64,000 bases of DNA from Microbacterium aerolatum (GCF_007988825.1 NZ_BJUW01000004.1:62001-126000), one strand, 5' to 3'. Positions 25,425 through 34,494 are shown, counted from the stretch's first letter. Notes: generated by a model not told the origin, from the sequence alone. Numbers and translations: made by a program.

Positions 25425-27782
25425 ATGACTGAAGCGCCCTCTGCCGCTGATTCGCACGATCTGATCCGCGTCCGCGGGGCCAGAGAGAACAACCTCAAGG
25501 ATGTCAGCGTCGACATTCCCAAACGCCGGCTCACGGTGTTCACCGGAGTCTCGGGCTCTGGAAAGAGCTCACTGGTCTTCGACACCGTGGCGGCGGAGTC
25601 CCGGCGCATGATCGATGAGACCTACAGCGCGTTCGTGCAGGGATTCATGCCGTCGGTGCCGCGTCCTGACGTCGACGTGCTCGAGGGACTCACCACGGCG
25701 ATCATCGTCGACCAGGAACGGCTGGGTGCCAACCCGCGATCGACGGTCGGCACCGTGACCGACGCCAACGCGATGCTGCGCATCCTGTTCTCCAAGCTCG
25801 GCAAGCCGTACATCGGCGGTCCCACCGCGTTCTCGTTCAACATCCCGACCCAGAAGGCCAGCGGGGTGATGACGGGGCCCGGCGGCGAGAAGAAGATCGT
25901 CAAGGACGCGATCTACCTCGGCGGCATGTGCCCGCGCTGCGAGGGCAGGGGAGCGGTGTCGGACCTGGACCTCGCACAGATCGTCGACGAGTCGAAGTCG
26001 CTCGACGAGGGCGCGATCATGGTTCCGGGGTACACCGCCGACGGGTGGATGGTGAAGGGGTTCTCGGCGTCGGGGTTCTACCCGGCGGACAAGCCCATCT
26101 CGCAATTCACCGAGAAGCAGAGACACCTCTTCCTCTACGGCGAGGTGACGAAGGTCAAAATCAGCGGCATCAACATGACCTATGAGGGCCTGATCCCGAA
26201 GATCACGAAGGCGATGCTCTCGAAGGATCTCGATGCGCTGCAGCCGCATATCCGCGCGTTCGTCGAGCGCGTCGCATCGTTCACGACGTGCCCAGAGTGC
26301 GACGGCACCCGGCTCACGGAGGGTGCGCGTTCGTCGAAGATCGATGGAATCAGCATCGCGGATGCCTGCCGGATGCAGGTGACCGATCTTGCGGCGTGGG
26401 TGAAGGGGCTCGACCTGACCGGTGCTGGGCCGCTGCTCGAGGCGCTCGAGGCCAATCTCGACGCGTTCGTCACGCTGGGTCTCGGGTACCTGAGTCTGGA
26501 GCGACCGTCCGGCACGCTGAGCGGGGGAGAGGCGCAACGCATCAAGATGCTGCGCCACCTTGGCTCCTCTCTCACCGACGTCACCTACGTCTTCGACGAG
26601 CCCACGATCGGACTGCACCCTCACGACATCCAGCGGATGAACGCGTTGCTGCTGAAACTGCGCGACAAGGGCAACACGGTGCTCGTGGTGGAGCACAAGC
26701 CCGAGACGATCGCGATCGCCGATCGTGTCGTCGATCTCGGGCCCGGTGCGGGAAGCGGGGGAGGGGAGATCTGCTTCGAAGGCACGCTCGACGGGCTGCG
26801 TGCGAGTGAGACGATCACCGGTCGTCACCTCGACGACCGCGCGTCGTTGAAACCGTCGGTGCGCGAAGGGCAGGGGGTCATCGAGGTGCGCGGGGCCTCG
26901 ACGAACAACCTTCAGGATGTGGACGTGGACATTCCTCTGGGAGTGCTCACGGTCGTCACCGGGGTTGCCGGTTCCGGGAAGAGCTCGCTCATCCACGGCT
27001 CGGTGTCGAAGCGCGACGGCGTCGTCGCGATCGATCAGGGGGCGATCAAGGGCTCGCGCCGCAGCAATCCGGCGACGTACACCGGGATGCTGGAGCCGAT
27101 CCGGAAGGCGTTCGCGAAGGCGAACGGCGTCAAGCCCGCGCTCTTCAGCGCGAATTCGGAGGGCGCCTGCCCGTCGTGCAAGGGCTCCGGCGTCATCATC
27201 ACCGAGCTCGGATTCATGGACACGATCGAGACACCGTGCGAGGACTGCGGCGGCAAGCGATTCCAGGCTGCAGTGCTGGAGTACAAGCTCGGCAACAAAG
27301 ACATCACCCAGGTGCTGGATCTGCCGGTGTCGGAGGCGCGGGAGTTCTTCTCGCAGCCGGATTCGAAGATCCCGGCCGCCGTGGCGATCCTGCAGCGCCT
27401 CGACGACGTCGGCCTGGGATATCTGTCGCTCGGGCAGCCGCTTTCGACGCTGTCCGGCGGTGAGCGCCAGCGCGTCAAGCTCGCGATCCAGATGGGCGAC
27501 AAGGGCGACATCTACGTGCTCGATGAACCGACCTCGGGGCTCCATCTCGCGGATGTGGACAAGATCCTCGGGCTCCTGGACCGTCTCGTGGATGCCGGCA
27601 AGACCGTCGTCGTCATCGAGCACCACCAGGCGGTCATGGCGCACGGCGACTGGATAATCGACGTCGGACCGGGAGCCGGTCACGATGGCGGGCGTGTGGT
27701 GTTCGAGGGCACGCCGGCCGATCTCGTCGCGGCGAAGTCGACGCTGACGGGGGAGCACTTGGCGGAGTACGTCGGCGCCTGA
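25425..27782 (+). CDS. short UvrA-like dual ABC ATPase
   Basis: 785 aa, against about 940-1000 for true UvrA. Two ABC halves are visible: Walker [10 protein letters not shown] (residues 41-49) and GVAGSGKSS in the second half; signatures [10 protein letters not shown] and [19 protein letters not shown] and DEPTSGLHL. CxxCxGxG-type Cys pairs (CPRC, CPEC, CPSC, CEDC) are kept. The missing 150-200 residues fit loss of the UvrB-binding and DNA-damage insertion regions, as in the DrrC/UvrA-like paralogues linked to drug resistance. Whether it acts in repair or in self-protection is not known. Confidence 0.88.
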   Translation: MTEAPSAADSHDLIRVRGARENNLKDVSVDIPKRRLTVFTGVSGSGKSSLVFDTVAAESRRMIDETYSAFVQGFMPSVPRPDVDVLEGLTTAIIVDQERLGANPRSTVGTVTDANAMLRILFSKLGKPYIGGPTAFSFNIPTQKASGVMTGPGGEKKIVKDAIYLGGMCPRCEGRGAVSDLDLAQIVDESKSLDEGAIMVPGYTADGWMVKGFSASGFYPADKPISQFTEKQRHLFLYGEVTKVKISGINMTYEGLIPKITKAMLSKDLDALQPHIRAFVERVASFTTCPECDGTRLTEGARSSKIDGISIADACRMQVTDLAAWVKGLDLTGAGPLLEALEANLDAFVTLGLGYLSLERPSGTLSGGEAQRIKMLRHLGSSLTDVTYVFDEPTIGLHPHDIQRMNALLLKLRDKGNTVLVVEHKPETIAIADRVVDLGPGAGSGGGEICFEGTLDGLRASETITGRHLDDRASLKPSVREGQGVIEVRGASTNNLQDVDVDIPLGVLTVVTGVAGSGKSSLIHGSVSKRDGVVAIDQGAIKGSRRSNPATYTGMLEPIRKAFAKANGVKPALFSANSEGACPSCKGSGVIITELGFMDTIETPCEDCGGKRFQAAVLEYKLGNKDITQVLDLPVSEAREFFSQPDSKIPAAVAILQRLDDVGLGYLSLGQPLSTLSGGERQRVKLAIQMGDKGDIYVLDEPTSGLHLADVDKILGLLDRLVDAGKTVVVIEHHQAVMAHGDWIIDVGPGAGHDGGRVVFEGTPADLVAAKSTLTGEHLAEYVGA

Positions 27783-27881
27783 CACTTCTACTTGGCGCCC
27801 ATTGTGGTTGCGATCGGCTGCGCCACAAACAGGGGAGTAGCCCGGTGCCTCGCGTCATCGCATGCGAGAAAAGTCAGATCG

Positions 27882-29756
27882 TCAGCGTTCAGGGGACGGA
27901 GGGGCGGGGAGCACTGTCGACGGTGCGCTCAGTGCGCGGAGCGCGTAGAGGATGGTCGCGAGGTCGACGAGCTCCTGGACGAGCGCTCCGACGACCGCAG
28001 GGATCACGCCGGTCATCGCGACGATCATGAGCCCGATGCTCAGGCCGATCCCGATCCAGATCGCGGTGAGAGCGACTCGCAGCGTGTGCCGACCGATCGA
28101 CACTGCGTCGACGAGCTTCGCCAGTGAGTCGACGAGGATCACGACATCGGCGGCCTGGCCGGCGGCGGTTGCCCCCTTCGCGCCCATCGCGACGCCGACG
28201 TCGGCGGCGGCGAGCACCGGGGCATCATTGACCCCGTCGCCCACCATCATCACGGGGCGAGGCTGGAGCTCGGCGGCGAGGTGCACCTTCTCGTGGGGGA
28301 GCAGTTCTGCGTGGATCTCGGAGATGCCCACCTGATGTGCGACCGATTCCGCCGTCGAGCTGACGTCGCCTGTGAGCATGGCGACGCGATCCACTTCGTG
28401 CGTGCGCAGCCAGGAGATGACAGCCGCCGCCTCGGGCCTCGGGTGATCAGCGAGGACAAGCACCCCGGCGAAACGACCGTCGACCGCGACATATGCCGCA
28501 GCCTCGCTGACTTCGAGCGTCGCGCGTACGGTGTCGGGGGCGAGCGAGGCCACGTAGGCGGGCTTGCCGACGACGACCTGTCGTCCCTCGATCTCAGCGA
28601 CGACGCCGTTGGTGGCTTCTTCCCGAGCCTCGTATGCACCGTGGAGCAGCAGTTCTCGGGCAGCCGCGGCGCGGCGGATACTATCGGCGAGCACGTGGGT
28701 GGAGTACTGCTCCGCGGAGGCTGCCAGTTGCAGGATCTCATCCGAGTCGAAGCCGTTCGCCGGGCGGACGTCGACGAGCTCCGGGCGGCCCTGAGTGAGT
28801 GTGCCTGTCTTGTCGAAGGCCGCGGAGCGGATGCGGGCGATCTGCTCGATGACGGCGCCGCCCTTCATGATCACGCCGGCCTTCGCGGCACGGGAGAGAC
28901 CGCCGAGGAAGGCGACGGGGGCCGCGATCAACAAGGGGCAGGGCGTCGCGAGCACAAGCACTTCGGCGAACCGTGTGGCGTCACCCGATATCGCCCAGGC
29001 CGTCCCTGCCAGGACGAGCGACACCGCGGTGAACGGGATGGCGAAGCGGTCGGCCAGGCGCACGACAGGGGCGTGGGAGTCTTCGGCAGCGTGCACGAGG
29101 GCGACGATCTGCTGATACTGGCTGTCGGAGCTCAATCGCACCGCCTGAATTCGCGCCGCGCGGCTGCCGTTGATCGCACCGGAGAGCACCTCGCCCCCGG
29201 ATTCACGGGTCACGGGCATGCTCTCGCCGGTCAGCGACGATTCATCGAAAGTTCCCGTCTCGGTGAGGAGGAGGCCATCGACCGGCACGATCTCCGACGG
29301 ACGCACCAGGAGGACGTCCCCGACCGCGACCTCGTCGACGGGAACATCTCGGACTTCATCGGAGTCGGCCGCGTGCGAGGGGAGCAGCACGTGCGCGATG
29401 CGAGGGGAGCGATCCAGCAGAGCGGACAGGTCACGCTTCGCGCGGCGGCCGGCGAAGTCCTCGAGCGCCTCGCCGCCGGACAGCATCAGCACGATGATGA
29501 GTGAAGCGATGTACTCGCCGACGGCGAGGGTCGCCACCATCGCGACCACGGCCAGGATGTCTAGTCCGACATGGCCGCGGAGCACGTCCCGGACCATCCC
29601 GATCAAGGTCCAGACGACGAACACGGAGACGTAGGCGGTGGCGATCCAACGGCCGACGACTGCCGCATCGACGGCGTGGAGGACCAGCACACCGATGAAC
29701 ACGATGACGGTGGCCGTGATCGCCGGATAGCGCCACAGTAGGCGGAAAAACCTCAT
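27882..29756 (-). CDS. P1B-type heavy-metal P-type ATPase, no N-terminal metal-binding domain
   Basis: 624 aa. Actuator motif TGES is at 176-179, the membrane metal motif TPCP at 271-274 (not the common CPC), the phosphorylation site DKTGTLT starts at D315, and GDGVNDAP is near the C-terminus. The P1B hallmark His-Pro in the nucleotide domain reads His-Val here (354-355). No CxxC domain precedes the first helix. It would export a transition metal with ATP, but TPC does not fix which one. It is convergent with the UvrA-like gene; a ruined stress-protein gene lies just upstream. Confidence 0.9.
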   Translation of the reverse strand: MRFFRLLWRYPAITATVIVFIGVLVLHAVDAAVVGRWIATAYVSVFVVWTLIGMVRDVLRGHVGLDILAVVAMVATLAVGEYIASLIIVLMLSGGEALEDFAGRRAKRDLSALLDRSPRIAHVLLPSHAADSDEVRDVPVDEVAVGDVLLVRPSEIVPVDGLLLTETGTFDESSLTGESMPVTRESGGEVLSGAINGSRAARIQAVRLSSDSQYQQIVALVHAAEDSHAPVVRLADRFAIPFTAVSLVLAGTAWAISGDATRFAEVLVLATPCPLLIAAPVAFLGGLSRAAKAGVIMKGGAVIEQIARIRSAAFDKTGTLTQGRPELVDVRPANGFDSDEILQLAASAEQYSTHVLADSIRRAAAARELLLHGAYEAREEATNGVVAEIEGRQVVVGKPAYVASLAPDTVRATLEVSEAAAYVAVDGRFAGVLVLADHPRPEAAAVISWLRTHEVDRVAMLTGDVSSTAESVAHQVGISEIHAELLPHEKVHLAAELQPRPVMMVGDGVNDAPVLAAADVGVAMGAKGATAAGQAADVVILVDSLAKLVDAVSIGRHTLRVALTAIWIGIGLSIGLMIVAMTGVIPAVVGALVQELVDLATILYALRALSAPSTVLPAPPSPER

Positions 29757-29863
29757 GCTCCACCCTCGCGCGAATCGATGCCGATTGCCACAACCGAGTG
29801 GCTGTTAGCTTCCCGAAACGATGAGGCCTCGGCCGAATTATCGGCGGGGGTCTGCTTCTGGTT

Positions 29864-29997
29864 TCTTGAGGCGTGCACGATCAGTACGGGCAGTGCGCAT
29901 GTTCCGCACACGCGGCGCTCACGGATTCCAGGAGCATTCCCACGAACTCGCCGTGGCCGCGGCTGCCAAGGATGATCATGGGGCAGTTCTCGAACAC
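29864..29997 (-). pseudogene. universal stress protein (UspA) remnant, truncated and frameshifted
   Basis: Read on the minus strand, this stretch encodes MIILGSRGHGEFVGMLLES, then VSAACAEHAHCP. This is the conserved C-terminal ATP-binding block of UspA proteins (GSRGxGGF..LLLGSVS...A.CPVLVV). A stop follows at once, but shifting the frame by one base right after HCP gives VLIVHASR, the expected last strand. So a one-base loss broke the frame, and the first 100 or so residues are gone. It fills part of the 336-base gap between the metal ATPase and the kinase gene, which holds no intact gene. Confidence 0.75.
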
Positions 29998-30014
29998 ACG
30001 ATGACTTAATGCCG

Positions 30015-30028
30015 ATAATGCACATTAT
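30015..30028. promoter_or_regulatory. inverted repeat ATAATG-CA-CATTAT
   Basis: A 6-bp inverted repeat with a 2-bp spacer lies in an AT-rich patch, unusual for this window, between the Usp remnant and the kinase gene. It could be an operator or hold -10 elements for either strand. No regulator is adjacent. Confidence 0.3.
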
Positions 30029-30092
30029 GTCAGGTCGAAACGGGTCGTACACATAGACCCGCTCTCCCGCTACGGTCTGCGAACATGGGGCG

Positions 30093-30629
30093 ATGGCACT
30101 CGTCGGCTCTGAATCCACCCGTCTCGTCATCCTCCGCGGTGATGCCGCCTCTGGGAAGACGACCACGGCGACAGCGCTGAGAACGAAACTCGCTCCGCGG
30201 GTCGCCGTGATCAACCAGGACTACGTTCGACGCGAGATGTTGCACGACGCCGATCGTCGTCAACGGTCGCTGGCAGCCAGCATCCTGATCGTCGCCGCCG
30301 CGCGCGAGGCTCTCGACCTGGGCTACGACGTCATCCTTGACGGAATCTTCAACTTGCGCGACTACTCCGAGCGTTTCGAAGATCTGCACCGGGACCACCA
30401 AGGATTGACTCTTATCTATCAGTTCGACGTCGGCCTCGACGAGACGATCCGACGCCACTCGACGAGACCTCTTGCGAGCGTTTTCGGTGACGAGAAGATT
30501 CGTGAGTGGCACGACGGATGGCAACCACTCCCCTGGCTCGATGAGCGGCGAATCGGTCCGGAGACGACGACCGAAGAACTCGTGGCCTGCATCCTGAAAG
30601 AACTCAACGAGCGAAGCCAGACGGTTTGA
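30093..30629 (+). CDS. P-loop kinase-like ATPase (AAA_33 / zeta-toxin-like fold)
   Basis: 178 aa. Walker A GDAASGKTT is at residues 16-24, then INQDYVRREML, ILDGIFNLRDY and a lid-like segment DETIRRHSTRP. This resembles small actinobacterial nucleotide or sugar kinases of the GNSGSGKST...QDxLRR kind and, more distantly, chloramphenicol phosphotransferase and zeta toxin. No antitoxin is visible. The substrate is unknown. Base composition looks lower in GC than the surrounding core genes, hinting at transfer. The methyltransferase frame opens directly after its stop. Confidence 0.78.
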   Translation: MALVGSESTRLVILRGDAASGKTTTATALRTKLAPRVAVINQDYVRREMLHDADRRQRSLAASILIVAAAREALDLGYDVILDGIFNLRDYSERFEDLHRDHQGLTLIYQFDVGLDETIRRHSTRPLASVFGDEKIREWHDGWQPLPWLDERRIGPETTTEELVACILKELNERSQTV

Positions 30630-30677
30630 GTGCAATCAGTCCGACCGCCCCCACGTCGGAGTGCTGCGCAGCTGGAC

Positions 30678-30683
30678 TACTCT
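30678..30683 (+). promoter_or_regulatory. -10 hexamer, leaderless start of the methyltransferase
   Basis: TACTCT ends 6 nt before the ATG at 30690, which supports this inner start over the GTG at 30630. Confidence 0.4.
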
Positions 30684-30689
30684 TTGGCG

Positions 30690-31340
30690 ATGGGAGTTCT
30701 CGAATCGCTCGCACGATTCAACGCAGCGCATCCCTGGTCCCATAACGAGGCGTACACCGCACTCGTGCTCAGGCATGCCAGGACCGTTCGTCGCCTCGGG
30801 GGCTCCGCTGCCGTCGACGTGGGTTGCGGCACCGGCAACCTCTTGGCGCCTCTGTCTTCTGTATTCCCTCAGGTGATCGGCATCGAGCCCGACGACAGCA
30901 CCGCTTTGATCGCATCGCGACGGTTCGAAGCCTCCAACACCGTCAGGGTCGATCACCGAGCGTTCGGCGGTGAGGCGGCGCACGGATACGACTTCATCGT
31001 GTTCGTCGCGTCACTGCACCATATGCCGCTCAGAGCAACGCTTCAGGAAGCCATGTTCGCACTGCGTCCAGGCGGTCGGATCGTCATCATCGGGCTCTCT
31101 CGTGAGACAGCGGATGATCGATTGCATTCTTCGATCTCACTCCTACTCAATCCGGTGATCGGGTTTGTCCGAAACCCTCGTCGTACTGCGGCCGCGCCTC
31201 TGCACATGAGCGCACCCACAGCCAGCGCATCCGAGTCGTTCGACGAGATTCGCAAGATCGCGGCCGAAGTGCTGCCCGGCATCCGAATGCGTCGACGCCT
31301 CTTCTGGCGCTACAGCGCCGTGTGGACCGCACCGGTTTGA
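30690..31340 (+). CDS. class I SAM-dependent methyltransferase
   Basis: 216 aa from the ATG at 30690; a GTG at 30630, directly after the kinase stop, would add 20 residues. SAM motif I is VDVGCGTGN, followed by the acidic IEPDD loop and FVASLHHMP. The family includes small-molecule O- or N-methyltransferases; the substrate is not evident. It pairs with the kinase gene upstream and shares its lower-GC look. I prefer the inner start because FNAAHPWSHNEAY is where related proteins usually begin and a leaderless -10 precedes it. Confidence 0.78.
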   Translation: MGVLESLARFNAAHPWSHNEAYTALVLRHARTVRRLGGSAAVDVGCGTGNLLAPLSSVFPQVIGIEPDDSTALIASRRFEASNTVRVDHRAFGGEAAHGYDFIVFVASLHHMPLRATLQEAMFALRPGGRIVIIGLSRETADDRLHSSISLLLNPVIGFVRNPRRTAAAPLHMSAPTASASESFDEIRKIAAEVLPGIRMRRRLFWRYSAVWTAPV

Positions 31341-31356
31341 TGGACCTTCGCATCGG

Positions 31357-31362
31357 TAGGAT
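31357..31362 (+). promoter_or_regulatory. -10 hexamer, leaderless start of the GNAT gene
   Basis: TAGGAT ends 6 nt before the GTG at 31369. Confidence 0.55.
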
Positions 31363-31368
31363 CACAGC

Positions 31369-31923
31369 GTGGAAGAGACCATTCGCATCTGGGCCGGCGA
31401 TGCGGCCGAACTCGCCGCGGCCGCCGATCTCTACGCGACGGTGTTCGCCGAGCTGCCGTACGACGAGAACCCGCAGCAGAGCCGCACGACGTTCCTCGAC
31501 CGGGTGCACCGCTACCGCAGCGCGCCCGACTTCCGACTGGTGCTGGCCTGGCACGATGACGAGGTCGTCGGGCTTGCACTTGGAAACGGAATCGCCGCCG
31601 GAGACTGGTGGCGCGATCGCATCGTCCCCCAGCTGCCGAAGACGACCGCCGCCGAGTGGCTCGGCGACGAGTGCTTCAGTGTCATCGAACTGGCGACCGC
31701 GCCGGCGCGCAGACGCGGGGGCGTCGGCGCGAAGATCTTGGCCGTACTGCTCGACGGACTCCCCTACTCAACCGCCGTCCTGAGCGCCTATTCCGACGCG
31801 GAACCGGCACGACGGTTCTACCGCGCGAACGGCTGGACCGAGGTCGCCACAGGCCTGCGCATCGGCGAATCGCCGGAGCTCTGCGTCTACGGCCTGCGCT
31901 TGGACGACGCCGACGCGGACTAG
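31369..31923 (+). CDS. GNAT family N-acetyltransferase
   Basis: 184 aa. The acetyl-CoA loop is the R/G-rich ARRRGGVGAKIL block near residues 113-124, with FYRANGW in the last quarter as in many GNATs. The acceptor is unknown. The GTG start has no RBS and is probably leaderless. Its TAG stop forms the first bases of the -10 hexamer of the MFS gene that starts 10 bases on. Confidence 0.85.
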   Translation: MEETIRIWAGDAAELAAAADLYATVFAELPYDENPQQSRTTFLDRVHRYRSAPDFRLVLAWHDDEVVGLALGNGIAAGDWWRDRIVPQLPKTTAAEWLGDECFSVIELATAPARRRGGVGAKILAVLLDGLPYSTAVLSAYSDAEPARRFYRANGWTEVATGLRIGESPELCVYGLRLDDADAD

Positions 31924-31926
31924 CCT
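31921..31926 (+). promoter_or_regulatory. -10 hexamer overlapping the GNAT stop codon (MFS gene)
   Basis: TAGCCT begins with the GNAT TAG stop and ends 6 nt before the GTG at 31933. Confidence 0.5.
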
Positions 31927-31932
31927 GGAGGG

Positions 31933-33273
31933 GTGCCAGATGTCACCCGCTCCCCCGTCGCAACACCCGGGTGGAGAGCCTGGCTGATCTGGTCCGTCGG
32001 CGTCGCCGCGTACGTCCTTGCCATCGCGAACCGTACCTCCCTCGGCGCGGTCGGCGTGGATGCCGCGGAACGCTTCCAGGCGGATGCCGCGACCCTCTCG
32101 CTGTTCGCCGTCGTACAACTCGCGGTCTACGGCGGCATGCAGATCCCCATCGGAGTCTTCCTCGACCGATACGGCGCACGCCCGATCATCACCCTGGGCA
32201 TGATCCTGATGGCCGCAGGGCAGCTGACCATGGCCCTCTCCCCCAGTATCGGCATCGCGATCATCGCCCGCGTGCTCCTCGGCGCCGGCGATGCCATGGT
32301 CTTCCCTGCCGTGCTTCGTCTGGTCGCCACCTGGTTCCCCGCACAGCGCGGCCCGCTCATGGTTCAGCTCACCGGCGTCCTCGGGCAGTCCGGCCAGCTC
32401 GTCGCGCTCATCCCGGTCGCCGCTCTCCTGCACGCCACAACCTGGACCATAACCTTCGGCAGCATCGCCGGCCTGGGCGCCCTGTTCGCCGTCCTCGTCT
32501 TCGCCGTCATCCGCAACCGCCCGCCGGAGGTCGACGCCGACGTGACGGTCAACACCGACACCGGAGTCGTGCGCGTTGTCACCTCCGCGATCGACACCGG
32601 CGTCGGCATCCGCGCCGCCTGGGCGCACCCCGGCACCCGCCTCGCCTTCTGGTCGCACTTCGCGACTCCCTTCGCGGGAACTGCGTTCGTGCTGCTGTGG
32701 GGCATGCCCTTCCTCACCGCAGGTGAGGGACTCTCCCCCGCCCAGGCAGCGACGCTCATCTCGGTATATGTCGCTGTCGGCATGATTCTGGGGCCGATTC
32801 TCGGCGAGCTCTCCCGTCGTATTCCGAACCGGCGATCCTTGGCGCTGGTGCTGCCGACTGTCGCCGTGCAGATGTTCGCCTGGCTGGCCGTGATCCTCTA
32901 TCCCGGCCCCGCTCCCCTATGGCTTCTCTATGTGCTCGCGATCGCACTGGCCTCCGGCGGACCGGCATCCATGATCGCCTTCGACCATGCACGCACGCAC
33001 AACCCCGCGCACCGCCTCAGCACCGCCACAGGACTCACCAATGCCGGCGGCTTCATCGCCGCCCTCAGCGCGGTGTTCCTCATCGGTCTGGCCCTCGATC
33101 TGCAGGGTGCCGGCACGCCGGACACCTATTCGCTTGAGGCGTTCCGGCTCGCGTTCCTGACGCAGGTACCGCTGTGGCTGCTCGGCACGCTCTTCATCGT
33201 GATCGAGCGCAAGCGGACGCGGATCCGCATGGGACTGGACCCGGAGCGCACACGGCGCTCGCGGGTCCAGTGA
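31933..33273 (+). CDS. major facilitator superfamily transporter
   Basis: 446 aa with about 12 membrane helices. The loop 2-3 motif is IGVFLDRYGARPII and the second half keeps LGELSRRIPNRRS. The overall look is of the MFS nitrate/oxalate or NarK-like anion group, but the substrate cannot be told. The GTG start lacks an RBS. The gene ends 7 bases from the convergent DUF6458 gene. Confidence 0.88.
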   Translation: MPDVTRSPVATPGWRAWLIWSVGVAAYVLAIANRTSLGAVGVDAAERFQADAATLSLFAVVQLAVYGGMQIPIGVFLDRYGARPIITLGMILMAAGQLTMALSPSIGIAIIARVLLGAGDAMVFPAVLRLVATWFPAQRGPLMVQLTGVLGQSGQLVALIPVAALLHATTWTITFGSIAGLGALFAVLVFAVIRNRPPEVDADVTVNTDTGVVRVVTSAIDTGVGIRAAWAHPGTRLAFWSHFATPFAGTAFVLLWGMPFLTAGEGLSPAQAATLISVYVAVGMILGPILGELSRRIPNRRSLALVLPTVAVQMFAWLAVILYPGPAPLWLLYVLAIALASGGPASMIAFDHARTHNPAHRLSTATGLTNAGGFIAALSAVFLIGLALDLQGAGTPDTYSLEAFRLAFLTQVPLWLLGTLFIVIERKRTRIRMGLDPERTRRSRVQ

Positions 33274-33280
33274 CCGCGGG

Positions 33281-33544
33281 TCAGAGACCGGCGGCGTCGT
33301 CGGGCGAGCTCGTCGAGCGGCGCGTCGTCTGCGATCCCGAACTCGGGTCGACGGAGGTCTGTGTCACCGAGTTCGTCTGACGACGGCGTGCGACCAGGAC
33401 CAGTCCGATGATGAACACGACGGCTCCGGCGCCCATCAGGATGTAGCCGATGAGGTCCAGATTCGCCCACTCCACCTCGACGTTGATGGCGAACGCGAGG
33501 ATCGCCCCGATCACGAACAACACGATTCCAGTGCCGATGCTCAT
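33281..33544 (-). CDS. DUF6458-type small membrane protein
   Basis: 87 aa. Two membrane helices (residues about 4-21 and 32-50) flank a short acidic loop, followed by RRRQ and a Ser/Thr-rich cytoplasmic tail. It opens with MSIGTGIVLFVIGAILAF, the usual start of this actinobacterial family of unknown function. The ATG follows GGAAGGG. A 12-bp palindrome lies about 75 bases upstream. Confidence 0.85.
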   Translation of the reverse strand: MSIGTGIVLFVIGAILAFAINVEVEWANLDLIGYILMGAGAVVFIIGLVLVARRRQTNSVTQTSVDPSSGSQTTRRSTSSPDDAAGL

Positions 33545-33616
33545 GGTCTTCCCTTCCGGTGCCGCGGGTCGGCACGCGTTTCAGAGCCGAAGCCCTGTGA
33601 AACCCGATGATGGCAA

Positions 33617-33628
33617 GGAACCGGTTCC
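33617..33628. promoter_or_regulatory. 12-bp perfect palindrome upstream of the DUF6458 gene
   Basis: GGAACCGGTTCC stands in the 126-base gap between the DUF6458 start and the arginase-like gene's stop. Its place suits an operator, but it may be chance. Confidence 0.25.
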
Positions 33629-33670
33629 GGCCACAATGGGTTGACACGGCGGGGTATCGCCCGGTCGGGT

Positions 33671-34480
33671 TCAGCGGAGCAGTGCCTGGAACGTCTCCAG
33701 AATCAGCTCCACGCTCACGTTCGCGGGCACGTCGGTGTCGCCGTACTCGAACTCGGCTAGCTCGACGCCGCGAACCTGATCGCGCAGCGCAGCGAAGATG
33801 TCGGAGATCTGGTGCGGACGCAGGCCGCCTTCCACCCGATATGCGGCAGGGATGTAGCCGGGCTCGAGCACGTCCCAGTCGACGTGGATCCACACTTCGC
33901 GTCCGGCGACCAGTTCGGCGACGCGCTCCGGGGTGCTCTCGGCCGGAGCCAGCACGTGCGCGCCCGCGCGTGACAGCAGTTCCGCTTCGGCCGGATCGAT
34001 GTCGCGCCCGCCGACGACGATGACCTGCTCAGGGTTCAGCCCGGAACCGTGCCCGCTCTCCCAGAGCCCGCATGCGGCGGCCAGCACCATGCCGCCCAAG
34101 TATCCCGACTCGGTCGTCTCCGGGGTGTTGAAATCTCCATGAGCGTCGATCCAGAGCACGACGGCTTCCGGGTGCCGCTTCGCCACGGTCGGGAGGGTGC
34201 CGAGGCTGGCAGCGCACGTGTTCGTCACGAGCAGCGGGGTGTCCCCGGCATCCAGGACATCGCGCAGGGCGGAGCGCAGCGCCTCAAGCGTCTCGCGTGC
34301 GGCAGGGAGAGCTTCGCTCCAGTCGTCGACGACGCTCGGCGACGGCGCACCCACGACGACCGGTGTCCGGCCCAGGTACTCGCCCAGCGAGGTGCCTGCA
34401 GCGTGCGCACCGCGCAGTGCGCCATCGGTGCGATCGGCCACCCGCCCCTGGGAGATGACGATTCCGTACTGCTGTGCCAT
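33671..34480 (-). CDS. arginase/ureohydrolase-fold protein with an incomplete metal site
   Basis: 269 aa. The second and third metal motifs of ureohydrolases are kept (IDAHGDFN and HVDWDVLEPG), but where GGDHS is expected the sequence reads NTCAASLG, so the first His ligand is missing. It may bind one metal, act on an unusual substrate, or not be an arginase at all. The ATG at 34480 has AAGGAG at 6 nt. It is the last gene of the SGNH-YczE-SUMF1-arginase run, 14 bases after the SUMF1-like stop. Confidence 0.8.
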   Translation of the reverse strand: MAQQYGIVISQGRVADRTDGALRGAHAAGTSLGEYLGRTPVVVGAPSPSVVDDWSEALPAARETLEALRSALRDVLDAGDTPLLVTNTCAASLGTLPTVAKRHPEAVVLWIDAHGDFNTPETTESGYLGGMVLAAACGLWESGHGSGLNPEQVIVVGGRDIDPAEAELLSRAGAHVLAPAESTPERVAELVAGREVWIHVDWDVLEPGYIPAAYRVEGGLRPHQISDIFAALRDQVRGVELAEFEYGDTDVPANVSVELILETFQALLR

Positions 34481-34494
34481 GGTGTCTCCTTGGT

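Noticed and set aside
25569..27785. Open frame of 738 codons on the minus strand
   Set aside because: It is antisense to the UvrA-like gene, whose ABC motifs are unmistakable.
27783..27881. Terminator between the UvrA-like and metal ATPase genes
   Set aside because: Only weak 5-6 bp inverted repeats with long loops are present, without a T-run on the proper side.
30093..30629. Zeta-toxin of a toxin-antitoxin pair
   Set aside because: The P-loop is similar, but no antitoxin gene is adjacent and the rest fits small metabolic kinases as well.
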